64,000 nt of DNA. Origin: Eremophila alpestris peregrina (lineage: Eukaryota > Chordata > Aves > Passeriformes > Alaudidae). This document shows positions 11,658-26,600 of the stretch, one piece after another (positions within the stretch are counted from its first letter, which is position 1; each line of letters opens with the position of its first letter). The stretch covers positions 158,076 through 222,075 of the forward strand of contig WMCF01000170.1 of NCBI GenBank assembly GCA_009792885.1, read 5' to 3'. The notes beneath the pieces are model-generated. The model had not been told where the DNA came from. It searched no databases and saw only the letters and a list, made by a program, of their open reading frames with translations. A program made the translations under genes and the position numbers.

Positions 11658-14600
11658 GTAAGTTGGACACGGGGGTCGTAATTCAAGGACTGGCGGCTAC
11701 AATCCCAACAATCCCACCCTGGAGAAGAAGCAACAGAAGGGAATGGTCTCAGCCCTTAAGGTTGCCAGAACTCAAGGAGCGTTTGGACAATGCTCTCAGG
11801 TGTGGGATTGTTGGGGTGTCTGTGCAGGACCAGGAGTTGGACTGGATGATATTCTTGGGTCTCTTCCAGCTCAAGATATTCTGTGAATAAATGCTTTGTG
11901 TTGTAATTAACTCTGATAATTTAATATGGTTTTGATTTGGTTGTTTTTCTGGAAGTAGCAGTGGCAGAAGCCCCTGCCAAGAGGGAGATGCTCTCTTCAG
12001 TTCATAGATGCTCCCGGATTTAATGACACACGCGCAACAGTCCTGTCCAAGTCAAGCTGTTAAGGTTCTTTAAATGTTATCAAAAGACCTTTTAGGAAGT
12101 AAGGGGTTCAATAGAAACAGTTAAGAAAGCAAAACAAAAGTGACTACTTTTTCACTAGACTTAGTGAAAGTAAATGATTTTAGGTATCTCCCTGATACAT
12201 CAGTATTTCTAGGAAGCCAGTGGTAAAGTTGACCTAATTTTTCTTTTTTTTAGCTGGATACAATGTATCCTCAACCGATATGATGAATGAACAAAGAGTT
12301 CAGTAACTTTTCACAGTGAATGCTGGTGCAGCATTGCTAACAGCTTACAACGTAGTGTTGTATTGTGTGGCTCTTTAACCATCGCTTGCTGTTCTTTGCC
12401 TTTCAGTATCATTTTTGTCTGTGTCGTGTTCAGTGACAGCCTTTCCTCAATATCCCAATGCTGTCTGGGGCTGATGTTTGTATTGGGCACAGTCACAGGG
12501 CTGTATGGATTCTGGATTGTTCTGGAGGGAATTAATTGCAAGATCAGAACAGCCCCAGCGTTTTTCTCCAGCACATTTCATTTTTTGTCATCCACGTAGG
12601 AGCAGTCATCTCTTGAAGTATTGATTCACTGCAGCTACATGCTCTCCAAAGTGATCTTTTCAAAGAGGAAGCATTCATTTGAGGGAGAATCTAGAAGTTA
12701 ATGTCACTTTTATATGTGGAAGCCTTCCTCTTGGAGTGAGGTCACTCATTATTAATAGTGGTTATTACGGTTTGTTAAGCTAATAATTGCAAGTCTTACC
12801 TGATATTGTCAGGTATTAACATGCTTTTTTATCCTGCAGATGCTATTAATCTTTCAAGCTCTAGAAGCCATTTTACTGAGGACAGCCAGTGACCTCTCAC
12901 ATTTTTCTGTGGTGGGAATGAACATTGTCAAAAAGTTGATTCATTCCTATATGAAACTGGTCTATGCTGCTTTGTATTCTGAAAATCACTGGTAAGTCTT
13001 CTTGACTTATGGCTTATAATCCACCTTCATTTAAAAATCCTTTTCTACTTGTAATTAAATAATTGCCTGTGGAAGTCTTTGCAAAGTAGAAGCTCTGATA
13101 CATCAAACAATTCAGTGCTGTAGAGTGCTCCGATTTCCTGAAGCTGTACTTTTCATCAATTGGGCCTGTCCTAGTGAGACCTAACATGGGTAGTACCTTG
13201 AGTCCTCTTATTGTAATGCTACTTGCTTTGTGGGGTGAAATATACTGTGTGGAACAGGGCTGGGCAATCTCCCTGTGATGGCAAAAGGCGCTGCTCTTCA
13301 GTGCTTTATTTCCTCGTATTTTTTGGAGTCACGTTTCCATGTTTGTAATGGATTTTCCCCTTTCAGACTGGCTTTTCTTCTGTAAATTTTTCAGTCTTTT
13401 AAAAATCTGAGGTCATTTTAGGTTGTTCAATAACTGTGTTCTGTTGTCCAGACCAAACAATTTCTCATGCTCATATGGATAGGGGAAAGAAGTTGCAAAT
13501 GCCAGAGACATTTCAGTACAAACCTGGGAGGAAGAGGAAAGCAGAGAAAAAAAACCAGACTGAAATTGGCTTGTCCAAGGCAAATGACTCGTGTTTCAGT
13601 CTCAGAGCAGAATTGGAAGATCTTTCTCTGCTCTCCCTGTTCATAGACACAGCTGTGTTTCCTGCACTGTGCAGTTGATCTTATTGCAGCAGGCATTTTA
13701 ACTGGACAAAGAATCTCAAATAGGTATACTGGGAACAGATTTTGAAGCTGTGAAAGATCTGCACTTCTGATTAAGTCTTTAAAGATTGCAGGTTCTGGAG
13801 AAATTCTTCTAGAACCTGGACAGAGGAGGCTGCAGATTTCTGATGGGAGATGCTCTGCATTTTCTGTGCAACCTCTTTGATGTGCAGAGGGATTGTCTTT
13901 ACTGTCTGTCTGGATGGGATCTCTGCTTGAATCACATGGCTCTTTACAGATTGTCCATGACAGAAACATGATGGACTGATTACAAATCTATTCATGGTAG
14001 TGCTGAGATGGTGGAGGTCTGCAGTGCCCTTACATATTCCTGTTGGAATAAATGGCAAACCTCTATGAATTTAGGAGTTCATAGAATCATAAAATAATTA
14101 AGGGTTGTCTAGTCCAACCCCACTGCCATGAACAAGTGTCTTGGTTTGAAAGACAGGTGTCTGCTAGGGAAAAGCCAGAGCCCCCCTCCCTCCAAATCAT
14201 TATAAATTTGAAATTAAGGGGCTTTCAGCCAAAAAGATGTGGGAATGGGAATAACAGGGTTTTTTACTAACATATATATATATATATGTTTGTTTGTTTG
14301 TTTGTTTTGTTACATATATATATATTTATATATAACAAAACAAACAAACAGCTACAGCATTAATAATAAGGCAGAACCAAGAACCTCGAGGGGCTGTACT
14401 CCACAAAAGCCCTGGGGCAGTCTGATCCCGGTGTCTCTGAGGCACCAAGCTGGAATGGCAGAAGATCCCGGGCTGGTGATGAGGTAGATGGGGAGTTCCG
14501 CAGTGGTGGCTGGAGCAGCAGAGATGTCTCCGCAGGGCAGGGGTGTGAGGTCAGCGTAGGCAAAAGCCTCCAAGCAGGGCCGGAGGAGTGGAGAAATGGT

Positions 14601-17600
14601 GGCGGCAGAACAGGGCCGGGCCCGCTCCAATAGGGCAGGAGGCGAGCTCAGAATTCGCGGGCACACAAGCAGATGGTGGTACGTTTCCCAGGACTGGGGT
14701 CGGTGGTGACAGTGAAACTCCTCCTGCAGCGAGCGAACAGCCTGGGCGTCCTCTCCCCGAAGTGCCAAGGGGAAGAGTGCCCGGCCCCCCAGCTCTCGTC
14801 CCTTTGCTGCCCAGATTTCTGTTACCTTTCCCCTCCCAGGGAAACCTCCCAGAGACAAAGAAAAAAGCCAGTTATAACCAGGTTCTGTCTTCTCTTCCCT
14901 GGCCTCTTTTGTCTTTGGTTAAGTACCGAGTACTTGATACTTAGTGTCTTAGCAACTTGAGGGAAAAAATTCCAAAGAAAAAAAACCAAATCTAACCCCC
15001 CAACAACAACTCATCTTCAAGTTGTTAATTTTGGCACTTTCTCCCTTTTAAACTACTTTATAGAGGGAATATCCAGCCTCCCATTACAGCTTAATTTTGG
15101 GAAAGAATATAAATAGACATTTCCTACTCCTTTCTTCCCTTGCCTCTCTTTCCCAGCTGCTGTTATTACTGCCTAAAAGAATTACTTTGATTGTTTAACT
15201 TCCCTTCTATTTTCTCTTTAAGTTTAAATCTCTTGGTTTGGTGCTTTGTGTGACTATCATCCTGCAGGATTTACCTGTGCTTTGTGTTTTTAGGATGAGC
15301 AGAGGGTGCCTTTCGCTGTTGTCAGCAATGGTGGCTCAGGGCCCGGACTCAGCAAGGGATGTCTATAGCCATTTTGATTTCAATAACAAATACCTGCCTG
15401 GATTGTTGAAAAGAAGATCTAAGAAGGTAAATTAAGGTTCTGCATGCAATGGAATGCTATGCCATGGTTCCACAAGCTTTTTTAGCTAACTATTTAGCTA
15501 AAACAACAGAGCTGTTGCCAATGTTTGCGGTATTTTCATCTGCAAGAACTTAACTCTCCCTTCCTGTCCTACGTCAGGCTGAAGCCCTTGATTGTGCCTA
15601 ACTGGACACATGAAAGAAAATGCCTTATGTGTTTCCAACAAGCTGTGGAGAAATAGTAATTTCTCCAGTTTCTGTGAGCTGCCCTTCTAGTGTCTAAAAC
15701 AGAGTGAAAGTGAGAGAATACTCCTGAAAACTAGTCAGTCTTTTTGCAGTTTGGTCCCACTAAAATAAATGGAAGTTGGAGAGGGGATATTGCCCAGTAC
15801 TAATACAGAGTAATTGCATTTGAAAACATAAAGAAGAGTTCTAAATAATCTCTAGCTGGAAATCCTTAAGAGGAATATGTGAGTGAGGAGAAAAAAATCA
15901 CTTCTGTTTTTCCAGAAGAAACCATCTCTTGTTTCTGTCCCTGTTTGCTAAAAATAGTCAGGATTGACCCAAACCGGTGCTTTAGAACAAGAGTATTTAT
16001 GTGTCATTCCAAATGCAAGTGTATAATAAATCCAGTATTGTTGGCAATGTTGACATATTGTTTCTGGATTTTAGAGATTACTTGCAGAGTAAATGTGTAT
16101 ATTTGTGTTGGGTTTGTGCCATCTGAGATGAAAATTCAGACTTTTTCTTTATGAAGCAACCAAGAGAAAGGCAAAAAACCAAACACATCCCTTTTTCCCT
16201 TGAACCGCCTTTTATAGTTCCGGAATTGTCAGATTCCATGCGTTTTGACCTCACTGCAGGAGTTGTCCACAGGAGTACCTCCACCCTTAATTTTAATGCT
16301 TGGGTGTGGTCTTTTGACCACAAGTTGCTTCTATACTTGAGTAAAATACAAGGAAACAAGCATCCAAAAGGTCTTACTCTTGTACAGCTTGCAGTGAAAT
16401 TGTCACAACTGGCCATCAGAGGTGAGCTTTTAACACCAAAATACCAGGCCCAAAGCTTACAGGAAAATGTCGTTTGTTTCTCTTTATTTCTTCGTTCAAC
16501 CCTTTCATGAGTCCCTGCTGCCTTATCTTTCACCTACTCAAAATCTTCTTTCAGGCTTCTTTACAGATTAATTTTGCAGGTTTAAAAAAATTGTAAATCA
16601 TGGCAGGACTCCATCAGGGAATGAGGGCAAGGACAAGGGATGACTTCTTATTTGAAAGAGGATATATTTATATTAGATTTTGGGAGTAGGTAGTTGCCCT
16701 ACTTACTGAGGGTATTGCCCTACCCTATGAGGGTGATGAGATGCTGTCCAGCACAGGGTGCCCAGAGAAGCTGTCACTGCCCTGTCCCTGGAAGTGTCCA
16801 AGGCCAGAAGTTGTTTCATTTACCCATTTATGGCACTTCTAGGGATAATCAGCAGCTGCAGTATTGATTCTGCAGTTGGGTGCAATCTGTGTGCTAACGA
16901 CTTTTTAAATTTTATATTTACATTTTTATGTTTCCAGGGAAGACGAGATGTCCGCATGGCCTATATTCAGTTTGCTCTCTCCTTTCTCATTGCTGGTGAC
17001 AATGCAATCTTGGCACAGGTGCTGGAATTAAAAGGTACTTCATCATTGCTTGTTGGGTTTTTGTTTTTTAAGGCACAGTCATTACAATAAATATGACATA
17101 ATTAAAAATGTGAACCAGGTAGAGAGCATTATTAAGAAGCAAAATATATCTTTTTAATCTTATTACTTGAAAAGCTTTAAACTTCTTTGGTAGTGTAGTA
17201 AACAAACCTCTTCTGCTTGAGAACAATATGCTGTCTGCTAAAACTTTGCAAAAATAGAAAGTCTTTGGTAACACAGATCAGAAAAAAAGTAAATCTAATA
17301 TAAAACTTTGAGGTCATAGAGTCAATAAACATAAAACAAAATTTGTGGCCTCCAGCCTTGCTCATATGACAGGAGCAGTGGATATGTTGCACTAATTTTC
17401 TTTTGAGAAGTATGTACTTCAGTTGCCTTTCTGCCCTGTCAATTGTGACCCTTGGTAAAGTTATGAGAGAATTCAGAAGGGATCTAGAAATCCTGTTTAA
17501 AAAAAAGTCTTTATGCCATTAGCTGGCTGCAGGTCATTTCTCCTGTGGCAGGGGACTGAGAACTGGATGTAATTGTTTACTTCTCTTGCTCCTGCTACCC

Positions 17601-20600
17601 CAGGGCTGTTGATTTCCTTTAGGTGCTTGCAGTTGTTCAGTTCTTTCAGGCTGAGGACTGCACACCTCAGCCCAGTCATTACAGCTGGCTTTCATTCCCC
17701 TGTAGGAGCTCCAAGTTTTCTATAAACTGAGGTTGTCTAACTTTGGGATGCACAGGTGAGCCAAAAGATGATGCATGTGGTTGGAGATGGAACCTCCAAA
17801 CATTTGAGAATCACTCAGTGGAACAATTTCAAGTGCTTCAATGGGAAGAATATGAATTTCAGTGTGGCATTTCAGGGCCCAAAATGTATTTAAAGTTGAC
17901 AGATGCCATAGCAGTGTGAATCAGCAAGTTGGCAAATTAGCCAGACAAGATGAGAGTAGGTTTGGCAGCATCTCTTGCTCATCACCATAGTCACAGACAC
18001 ATCATCCTTCTGAGCTTTGATTGCTGCCTTTTGGTTCATCCTGGAATATAGCAAGATAAATAATGTGGCATGGAAGAGGAATGGGTATGAATTCCCTGAA
18101 GCATTTTAGTATGAAAAAGGCTTTCACATTTTGACGTAATATTTGAAATGTCCTCTTAGATTTCATTCCAGCTATTCTTCGCTCTGAAATAAAGGAAGAC
18201 AGAGTTTCTACTGTCAATCTTCTACTTTCCACACTGAGAACTAAGGTATGCTACTCCCTTGAAACTGTGTTGTCTCCTGTTTTCTGTTTTCTGCACTGCT
18301 AGAAACAGTTGTGCAGTGATTTCTCACAGTTCTTAGGGCTGCTGGCAGTGTGCTGCTGCAGTGTCTGTGACTGATAATAGGAGTTGGAGGTTGGTAGCTT
18401 GGCTGTGTCACTGTCTCAGCATTGAAACCAGGGAAGCAGGAATTGCTGAAAGCTGTGAGAGTTGGTTTAGTGTTGGCTGTCCTTCCTGTGCTCTGTCACC
18501 TCCTGAGCATGGCCCTGCCCTATTCCCTGGGATGCACTTGTTGCTTGCAGAGCATATGCACCTGAGATGTAATTTATTTCTTTAAAAATGTTTTTAGCTC
18601 CAGTGTCTATTATTTTTAATATCTGTTCTGAACTACTGTAGCAATGAAACCACTGTTGGATGAACAGTTGAGAGAATGAAGAAAAAATAGGTTCAAATTT
18701 AGAATGTAGCCATAAGAGCCTGCCTCAGGTTTTTCATTACAGCCAGAAATGTTCTTTCATTTTGCTGTTGCAATAACATGAAAAATAAAGAGAATAAAAA
18801 AGCTACCATTTAAATGTAAAATAAACCTCCTTGAAACTTTGTTTTTCACATTTAGCTTTTCCTACGTGGGAATCATGTATCATGAGCTGCTACATTATTG
18901 GTGGACCCCAGTATGACTCTGTATGACTCTTTCAGCTTAGTAAAAAAAATGAGAATTAAAACATTGCCAGCAGTAAAACACAGCAGAAGAACTTCTGAGA
19001 AACTTCTTCTGCTGTGTATTCCCTTTCATTCAGACTTTATTTGTAGTAGTTTTACCATGTCTATACCCATGGTTCTAGTGGTGTGGTGCTCTAAACATGA
19101 TTTGTGCTCTTTAGTTGAACATGAACATCTGTCCTGTCCAGCATGTGCAGGGTTTGCAGAGGTTGGTGTAGGGTCAGGGTGGAGCAGAGCATGAGAGAGA
19201 GGTGTTGACAGGACACGCAGAACCTTTCTTCTGCCCTGGTGAGGAGAGCCAGCTCTGTGTGTACTAGAAGACTGAAGTGTGTTGCATTTTGCCATGATTT
19301 TGTGATAGAGTTTGCTTCTCTCTCATTTTAGGTGGTTCATAACAAGAACGTCAGCAAAACGCAGAAGGTGCGTTTTTTCACTGCAGAGGTGTTGCTTCAC
19401 ATTGCTTCACTGTACTGCTGGAATGGGATTACTGATGTCAGCCCTGAGGATTTAAAGGTCTGGTCATTTATTTCTTTGTTACTCTTAGTCCTTGTGCTGC
19501 CTTTTCTTCCCTCTTCTTGCAGCCCACAGCTTTTGAAACAGCTCCCAATTGCTCTGAGCTTGATGAACTCGAAAAGAAGAATCTACTGAGCCTATTTAAA
19601 AAGAACCCCCAAATTTCTGCTGCTTCTCACTGGGTTCTGGCTACAGATTTTTCACTTCTGTGTCTGCCCTCGTGTATTCCTCTGCCAGGTGCTTATGACC
19701 CTGCCACTCCCATCCTGATACACTGTAAACACCCTTTGGAGGAGATCTGTTTCTAGCAGGTGTCTGCTTGGAGCTGTGTGAATCTTCAACCCCGTTCATA
19801 AGCATGCATTTCAGTTCTGAATAATTTTAAGTTCCTACAATTCCTGGCAGTCCCTATAAGTCATGTGATTTGGGATTTCCCAGCCACAGTTGTCAAGAGC
19901 CTTCTCATTCATAGGCTTCTTGAGTTGTTCCAGATTTAGAAGGTTAATGGAATCCTAGAATCAAAAAATTGTTTGGGTTGGAAGGGACCCTCAAGGCCTG
20001 AAGAAGTTTCTCTTCTTAATCTGAACAAAAGCCAAACTTTCTTTTAGTATTTCTCTAGGAAGAGCCACATAAAATGTAGAGTGAAGTTGATATCTGTGGT
20101 GCCAAATCTCATCTGCCTTTTTTACTCCTTTTTGTTTTTTGTAGGTGGCTCAAGGTTCTGAGGAGGTGGGAAAAGCAATGGTACGAGAACTTGTGCATAG
20201 TTTCCTAATGGACCTCTGCTGCTCTCTGAAACATGGCATAACATTCTATGATCCAAGTCTTGGAACTTCTGGCAGGTAAGGCAGCTGGGATTGTACAGGG
20301 ATTTTTGCTAGAAGCAAAAGAGACCTCACTAGTTGTAGTGTCTGCCCTGGAATGTGTGGTGTTAATTCACTGTTCATGCAGAAAACGTGGAGGTTTCATT
20401 TCTTACTTCTCTGAGTATAAACTCAGAAATTATGCCAGGAAAGTGAGAGATCTTGCCTTCAATTAACAGCTAGAAGAGCTGCGGAGTTCACATCCCATAT
20501 TAAGTATCAAAATAATATTCAAAGTAATTGTTTTTTGTCTTCAACAGGGGAGGAAATCTGGTACTTCTGCACTTCCTGCTTGGTTTAAAAACTGCAACAG

Positions 20601-23600
20601 AAGATGAAATGGTTGCTGATCTCATGGTGAATATTTTCAAAGTATGCCCAGATTTATTGAATAGATACTTCAAGGAGACCCAGTATTCCTTTGTTCCTAG
20701 AGTGCAGTCTGCTTGGATGGACAACATGAAGTTACTCAAGAAGGTAAGAGTATGGATGATGGTAAAAAACCATGCTCAGAGCAGGAGGCTTTATAAATAT
20801 TTAAACTAAACTTGGAAAGAAGGAATTTTGGCGTAAGAAACAGTGGAAAGCATCACATCAGTGACGTATTTTTTTTGAGATGCAGCAACATCCAAGCTCA
20901 GCTAGAAAAGTGTTTTGTCCTTTGTGAGTGTTCCACTGCCTCTTTGTGTAGTTTAAACTGGGCAAGTAGGATCTGGAATCTCTTGAAAAGGGATGGCCTT
21001 TAGCAGGGATGCTGGTTGCATAGAGAGGGTCCATTTAGTTGAGTAGGACTCTGGAGGATGCTCTGTAGCATTTTTCCATAAAAATTCACATTTAATGTTG
21101 TCATTACTTCCAAGAAGACAAAATCCTTCTGTAAGATGCTCCCCAGAAGAAGCTGTCATCTCCTGGACTGTATCAATGGGGCTTAAGTTTTATTTCTTTT
21201 GTTTCTTTTCTTTCAGATCTATGAGGCTCAACCAGAGATCTCCAATTCTTTTAAGACTTCAGAATTTATTCCTCTTCCCAGATTGCTTTCGATGGTGATG
21301 GTAACAACAGTCCCTGCAGTGTGCAATAAAGTGATGTTCACCCACGGGTTAAATGTAAGAGCAGTCTGTAGTATTTCAGTGACTTTTCTGTCCCAGTTAG
21401 TACTGTTTGATTTTACTGTGGGATCATTCAAAACATTTCTTCAGTTGGTTAATTACTTGTGTTTTGTATTGTCTGCCCCAGCATAAATCTGGCTTGGGGA
21501 AGCACTGGAAAATGAATTAAAACCATTGATACTGATTCCAGGTGCCTTACACAAGCACCAGTTCTGCCCCTGTCCGCTAGTGGTTTAGGCTGGCGATCTG
21601 AAAACCTATGGATTCTTTACAGCTAGCCAAGATCCAGAAAACCATTCATTCATTGACCAATTTTAACACATTCAAGGTACAGATTGTGTGCAAAGCGTAA
21701 CAGGAATCACTGAAATGTCATTAATTCACATCTTTCTTTTAGTTGCCCAGCACAGAGGTGAAGCAGAGCCTGCTTTCACTGGTATCCATGGTGCTGAGGA
21801 GAGCCCTGCGGAACATTGAGCACTGTTTGTCTGAAGAAGCCTGGCAAAGGTCACAAATCTACACGCTGCCGACAGCGCGGGAGTTTGTGCAGCTCTACAG
21901 AGAAGCTGTCAGCAAGGTAGAAAGAAAGAGACAACTGGGGGCTGACAGGAGGCATTTTGCAGGAGCAGACAACTGCTCTCCTCTGTACTTTCTCATCAAG
22001 TGGTTGCAGCCTAGGAGCCAGGAGATGGTATCCTGGGGCAGGCTGTGGATTAAATGTGAGGTAGGAGCTTATGTTTCCTGACATGTCTGTCTGATGGGAA
22101 TGCAAATAAAATTCTGTGGTGAGACCATTTGTAACAATAATGGCTCTTCTGCTGCAGATGACTTCCAAGGGCAGCAAGCAAGTTCTCTTCCTGGTTCAAG
22201 TCAATGTAGCCAGCAGAGGTTACTCAGCAGTTACTAAGCAAGGGAGCACTTGAGTTGAAAACAGACCATGAGGAAGAAGAACCGAACACATTTTTCACCT
22301 TTTCAATATGATGAAAGGAAACCTTTTCAATATGATGTTCTTTCCAGTACTTACGTTCTGCAGAAGTGGAAGCACAGTGCTTGATTTCAGGTCATTCCCT
22401 GATTGCACACAAGGTCAATTCCAACCTTTGTGAAGAGCAGCAAATCATCCTGTTGGGTGTTTGGGGATGTATTTATCACAAGAGCTTTGTCTTACAAAGG
22501 AGAGCTGTTGCAATTGACCCTTCTTGCTTTCAGGTTTTACCAGACATGAGTAATATAGTGGCTGTCTGGCAGTCCCTTCTGAAGCAAGAGAGAGAACAGG
22601 ATGACAGCCCAGCAGAGAAAAATGAAGGTGATGACTCCACTGTGAAGTCAGTGACCGAAACAGAAGTTGCTGAGCAGCATGGTAGGCAAAGCAGGTGGAG
22701 CTACAGCTTCTTACCTCTGTGGGAAACAGCTTCTCATCTCTGTGGGAATGGGTGTTGTGAAACCCTCATCCCACCCTTCACTTCAGCAGAGTCCAGATCT
22801 CACTTGTGTATTTACTACTCACCTTTTCTTTGTTCAGTTCTTCAGGCCATTAGAATTGCTTGAGAACACAGTTTTAACATACAGGCTGCCACTGCTGCTA
22901 GAAGATTAAGCAGTTTGGCTTTGCTGTCCCAGGATCAGAGAATGGTTGAAGTTGGAAGGCATCTCTGTAAATCATGTTGCCTCATATCTCTGCCTAAACC
23001 TGGTTACCCAGGGAAGTTTCAGGATTGTCTGCATCTTGGCCAGCAGCCTGTGAAGTTTTCCTTGTAGACTAGAGATAAATCTGCAACCAGTTTTTCCCTT
23101 CAGAGGGCATATTCCACAGAGAGGCTTCCTGGAGCAAAAGGTTTTTCAGTGGACATCTTTATGTGCCTCCCTTTGGGCAGCAAAATGTTGTCAGCACAAT
23201 CCAAGACTTGGAAACCAGTGGAGCAGCTAATTTCTGTAGGACTGTGGCTGTGGTTCCTCAGCATTCTAACGTGGTAATGTTGTGTCACTTACTCCCAGTT
23301 CACCTTTTACAGCTTCATTTGCATTGTGGCTGCTAGAGAATTCTTTTCTGATGGTAACTGAGACTCAGGCAAACAAAGTTTATAAATGCATTCATCCAGT
23401 TCTTTCTAACTCCTGAGGGAGACCAAGTTAACAGAAAAAAATCAGGTGTTAATTGTTTTGGCCCCTGCGCTTTGCTTCGTTTCATTAACGACTGGATAAC
23501 AAGTAGCTTTTATGCCTTCTCCTGTTAACAACTGAAACCTGAGGTGGTTTTTCCTAGGAAGTAAACAGTTGCCTTAAGTGCTATTGGTGTTTCTCTCATA

Positions 23601-26600
23601 CGGATATTTGTTTTCTGCCTCTTGCCAAGAGCTTACACTGAGAAGTATTATTTTGAAAGGCTAAAGGGAAAGAAAGAAGATTTTAACTGAAATAATAAAT
23701 TTGCAGCAAACTGCAGTGTACTGTCTTCTGCACTTCCCCAGCCAAATCTACCTGACAGTAGCTAACAGTGTCTCCAGAAATCAGCAGCATGACAATATCC
23801 TTTCCTTCACTTTTTCCTGTTGTTCAGCCTTACATTAAATAGCAGAGGGAGATTCTTACAGTGAATATTCAGGTAGTCAGGTTGTGTTTTATTTGTGTGA
23901 GCACTTGTGAGTTGAATTATCAATGGCAGCTCTCAATCTAAGCACTGGGTAAGCAGATTTAGTTTTGAAAGTATTCATACAGGAATGCTGGGGAAGGAAA
24001 CTGGAGATTCCAGGAGTGTTATTCTTCTTGTTGGAAAGATGGCAGGGCATTTCCTAGGCAAGTCTGCTGGAAACACAGTTAGTAATTCTCATGCTGGGTA
24101 ATGGAGGTTCAACCCTGCACTCTTGCTATGAACGGAAGAAGAAACTAATTATGGAAACATTTTCTTTAGGTTCAGATGATGCTGAGACACTGCTTCTGAA
24201 AGCTACACTGCTTCAGGTCATATGTCTTTATCAGAAGGTTGTGCCCCACTTGGTAGCGCGGAGCAACTTTGATTTTAGCAAGCTGCTAAAAGGTATGTGA
24301 TGGGTATTTGTATTTCCTCCACTGTTTCCTCTGGCTGTTTACAAAGTCCACAGCAGAAGGGAATGTTTGCTTTCCTGTGGAGATAAAGAACTGTTTCCTA
24401 AAAGTAGCCCATTTTAGTTTCTCCATTATTTTGGCATTTATTGGTGCTGTATCTGCAGTGCTCTGGCGCTGTTAAATTCCACAGCTGTGCTGCCACACCC
24501 AGCTGTCAGCACTACACTGCACTCCAGTCTTCCTCTCTGTGTATCATATTCTTGGAAGTGTTTGGTCTTCATGGGCTTTGAATTCTAATCCTTCTGAGGA
24601 AGGCTTATCTTCAGCTTTTAATGAAGTTTCTTCTAGCCCTCTGTCAACAGTCCACTGTCAGTAAGTTATTTCCAAACTCTTATTAGCTGGGACAAAAAAG
24701 GAGTTTTTTGAACAGGATAGTTCACAGAAAGTTTGGGGTGGGGCTGAAGAACAGCACCTCCCAGTGTGCCAGAGTGTACCTCGATGGGTCATGGCTGGGG
24801 AGACAGAAATTATGGCTCATGTCCTCTTGATCGTGAGACAGCCTCATTTTATTGTTTGGAATTCCCTTATGTTGGAAGTTCCACTCTCCCGGTTCCAGAC
24901 ACTGCTTAGTCTCCGTCTGAGCCCTGCCCAGCTCCTCGAGCAGTGATGTGGTTGCTCTCTGGACTCACTGACTGGCTGAGATCTCTGCATGAGCTCTCCC
25001 CTTCACCTGGGGACTTCTGGGACAAGCCAAGTCAGCCAAAGTGGACTTGCCAGGATTTGTTTTGTCTTAGCTAAAGGCTAGCTGTGACAAGTGTCCTCTG
25101 AAAAATCTTGTGATAGAGATTTGGCCTTGGTAGGGTCCAGTAGGACAGAGCCCTGGGGGACAGAGAGCCCTTAGAATGCTGGCTGATATCCATGACCACC
25201 TCCCCCAAGCTGTGAGTTCTGAAAAGGAAGGAAGAAATTGGAGGAAAAATGCCAGGAGGCTTCCATGGATGGATAAGGAGCTGATGAGCAAAATCACAGG
25301 GGAAAAGAAAGAAGCTTTTAGGAGGTAGAAGTGAGGACAGATCATCTGCCTTAATTAACCTGTCAGAGAAAAAGGGACTTGAAACAAAATCCCTCTCTAA
25401 ATCAACTGTCTCGTGCATGAGGTTTTTCCTCCCTTTGTCAAAGCATGTTTAATTACTTTTGTGCTTGGTGACTCACCAGATTACATACCCTGTTTATCCC
25501 TCCCTTTCTTGCACTGGTCTGCTTACTCAAACTGAACAAAAGGCACAACATGTTTTTGTGAGGCAGAAATCTCTTTGTGGGTCTGTTGAGTACATTATGA
25601 AATAATAAAGCCAAACAGGCTGGAAAAATAAAGTGTCATTCTCAAACAAATGTAATGAAGTGAGCCTGGGTGTGGGTTTTGAAGAGAGAGAATGATGGTG
25701 TAAAAGAATAATGAGAATTTATTTTCTCAGATGTGTCAGTGTGAGAGTTCTGTTGCTCCTTCTCATGGCCCGGATGGAAACATGGACACCAAAAGCACCA
25801 CATTTTTCTACCTTGTAGCAATATGTTCTTTCAATAGCTGGTGGAGTTTTATTGTCTGGTCTTACTTACTGTTGAATTGCCCTGGTGGTGACTTTTTAAA
25901 ATGTGTTGTTGTTTCTCTAATGTGGGCCACAAAAATGCTACACAGGCTCAGGCACCAGTGCTTTGTCCAGCTGATATCCCCACGTAACTGACCTGCAGCT
26001 CAGGCTCTGATTCCACTGCAAGAGCTCCCTGACCTGTGACAGAATAAGTGAGGCTGTGCATGAGCTGGTGATAACAGTGATGCAGGGAGAGAGACATGAG
26101 TGTGGAGTTCCATTGTCTGGAGCAAATATTGTCATGGTGTGAGCACTAAGATTTCCTGTTGACTTAAATTCTGTATTTTGCTCTTCAGTTTATCTGTCCT
26201 TTGTACTGCCTGTAGGTCTTAGCTTTTCAGAGTTGCTGAGACTGATAAGAGATTTGATATTCCCAAGCACAACCAATGATTTCTGCTGAGCTGAGGTGGT
26301 GCAATCTCCCTCTGTGGGCTGGATTCCCACCTTGGGTTGGCCAGCCTCCGTTGCAGTGTGTCTGGGGATCCCACGATATGAAGATCTGTGAATTGCCAGC
26401 TTGTGTCACAGTTGTGTTTTAAACCCTGAAACATGAATGGTCTGAAATACCAGGAGGACGGCCCAAACTGAAGTTGATTTCTTGCTTTTACTCCTCAGGG
26501 ATAGTCACTGAAAAGGGCCTGCGGGAGGAGGTCCCTCCTCTTCTGCAGCACCACATCCTGAAAGTGGCTTTGGAACTTCCTGCTAACAAATTTGCCTGGT

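Noticed and set aside
22303..22345. Possible C/D snoRNA (ATGATGA box C) in URB1 intron 11
   Set aside because: There is no box D with terminal stem at a suitable distance, and the motif lies in a short duplicated TTTTCAATATGATG stretch.
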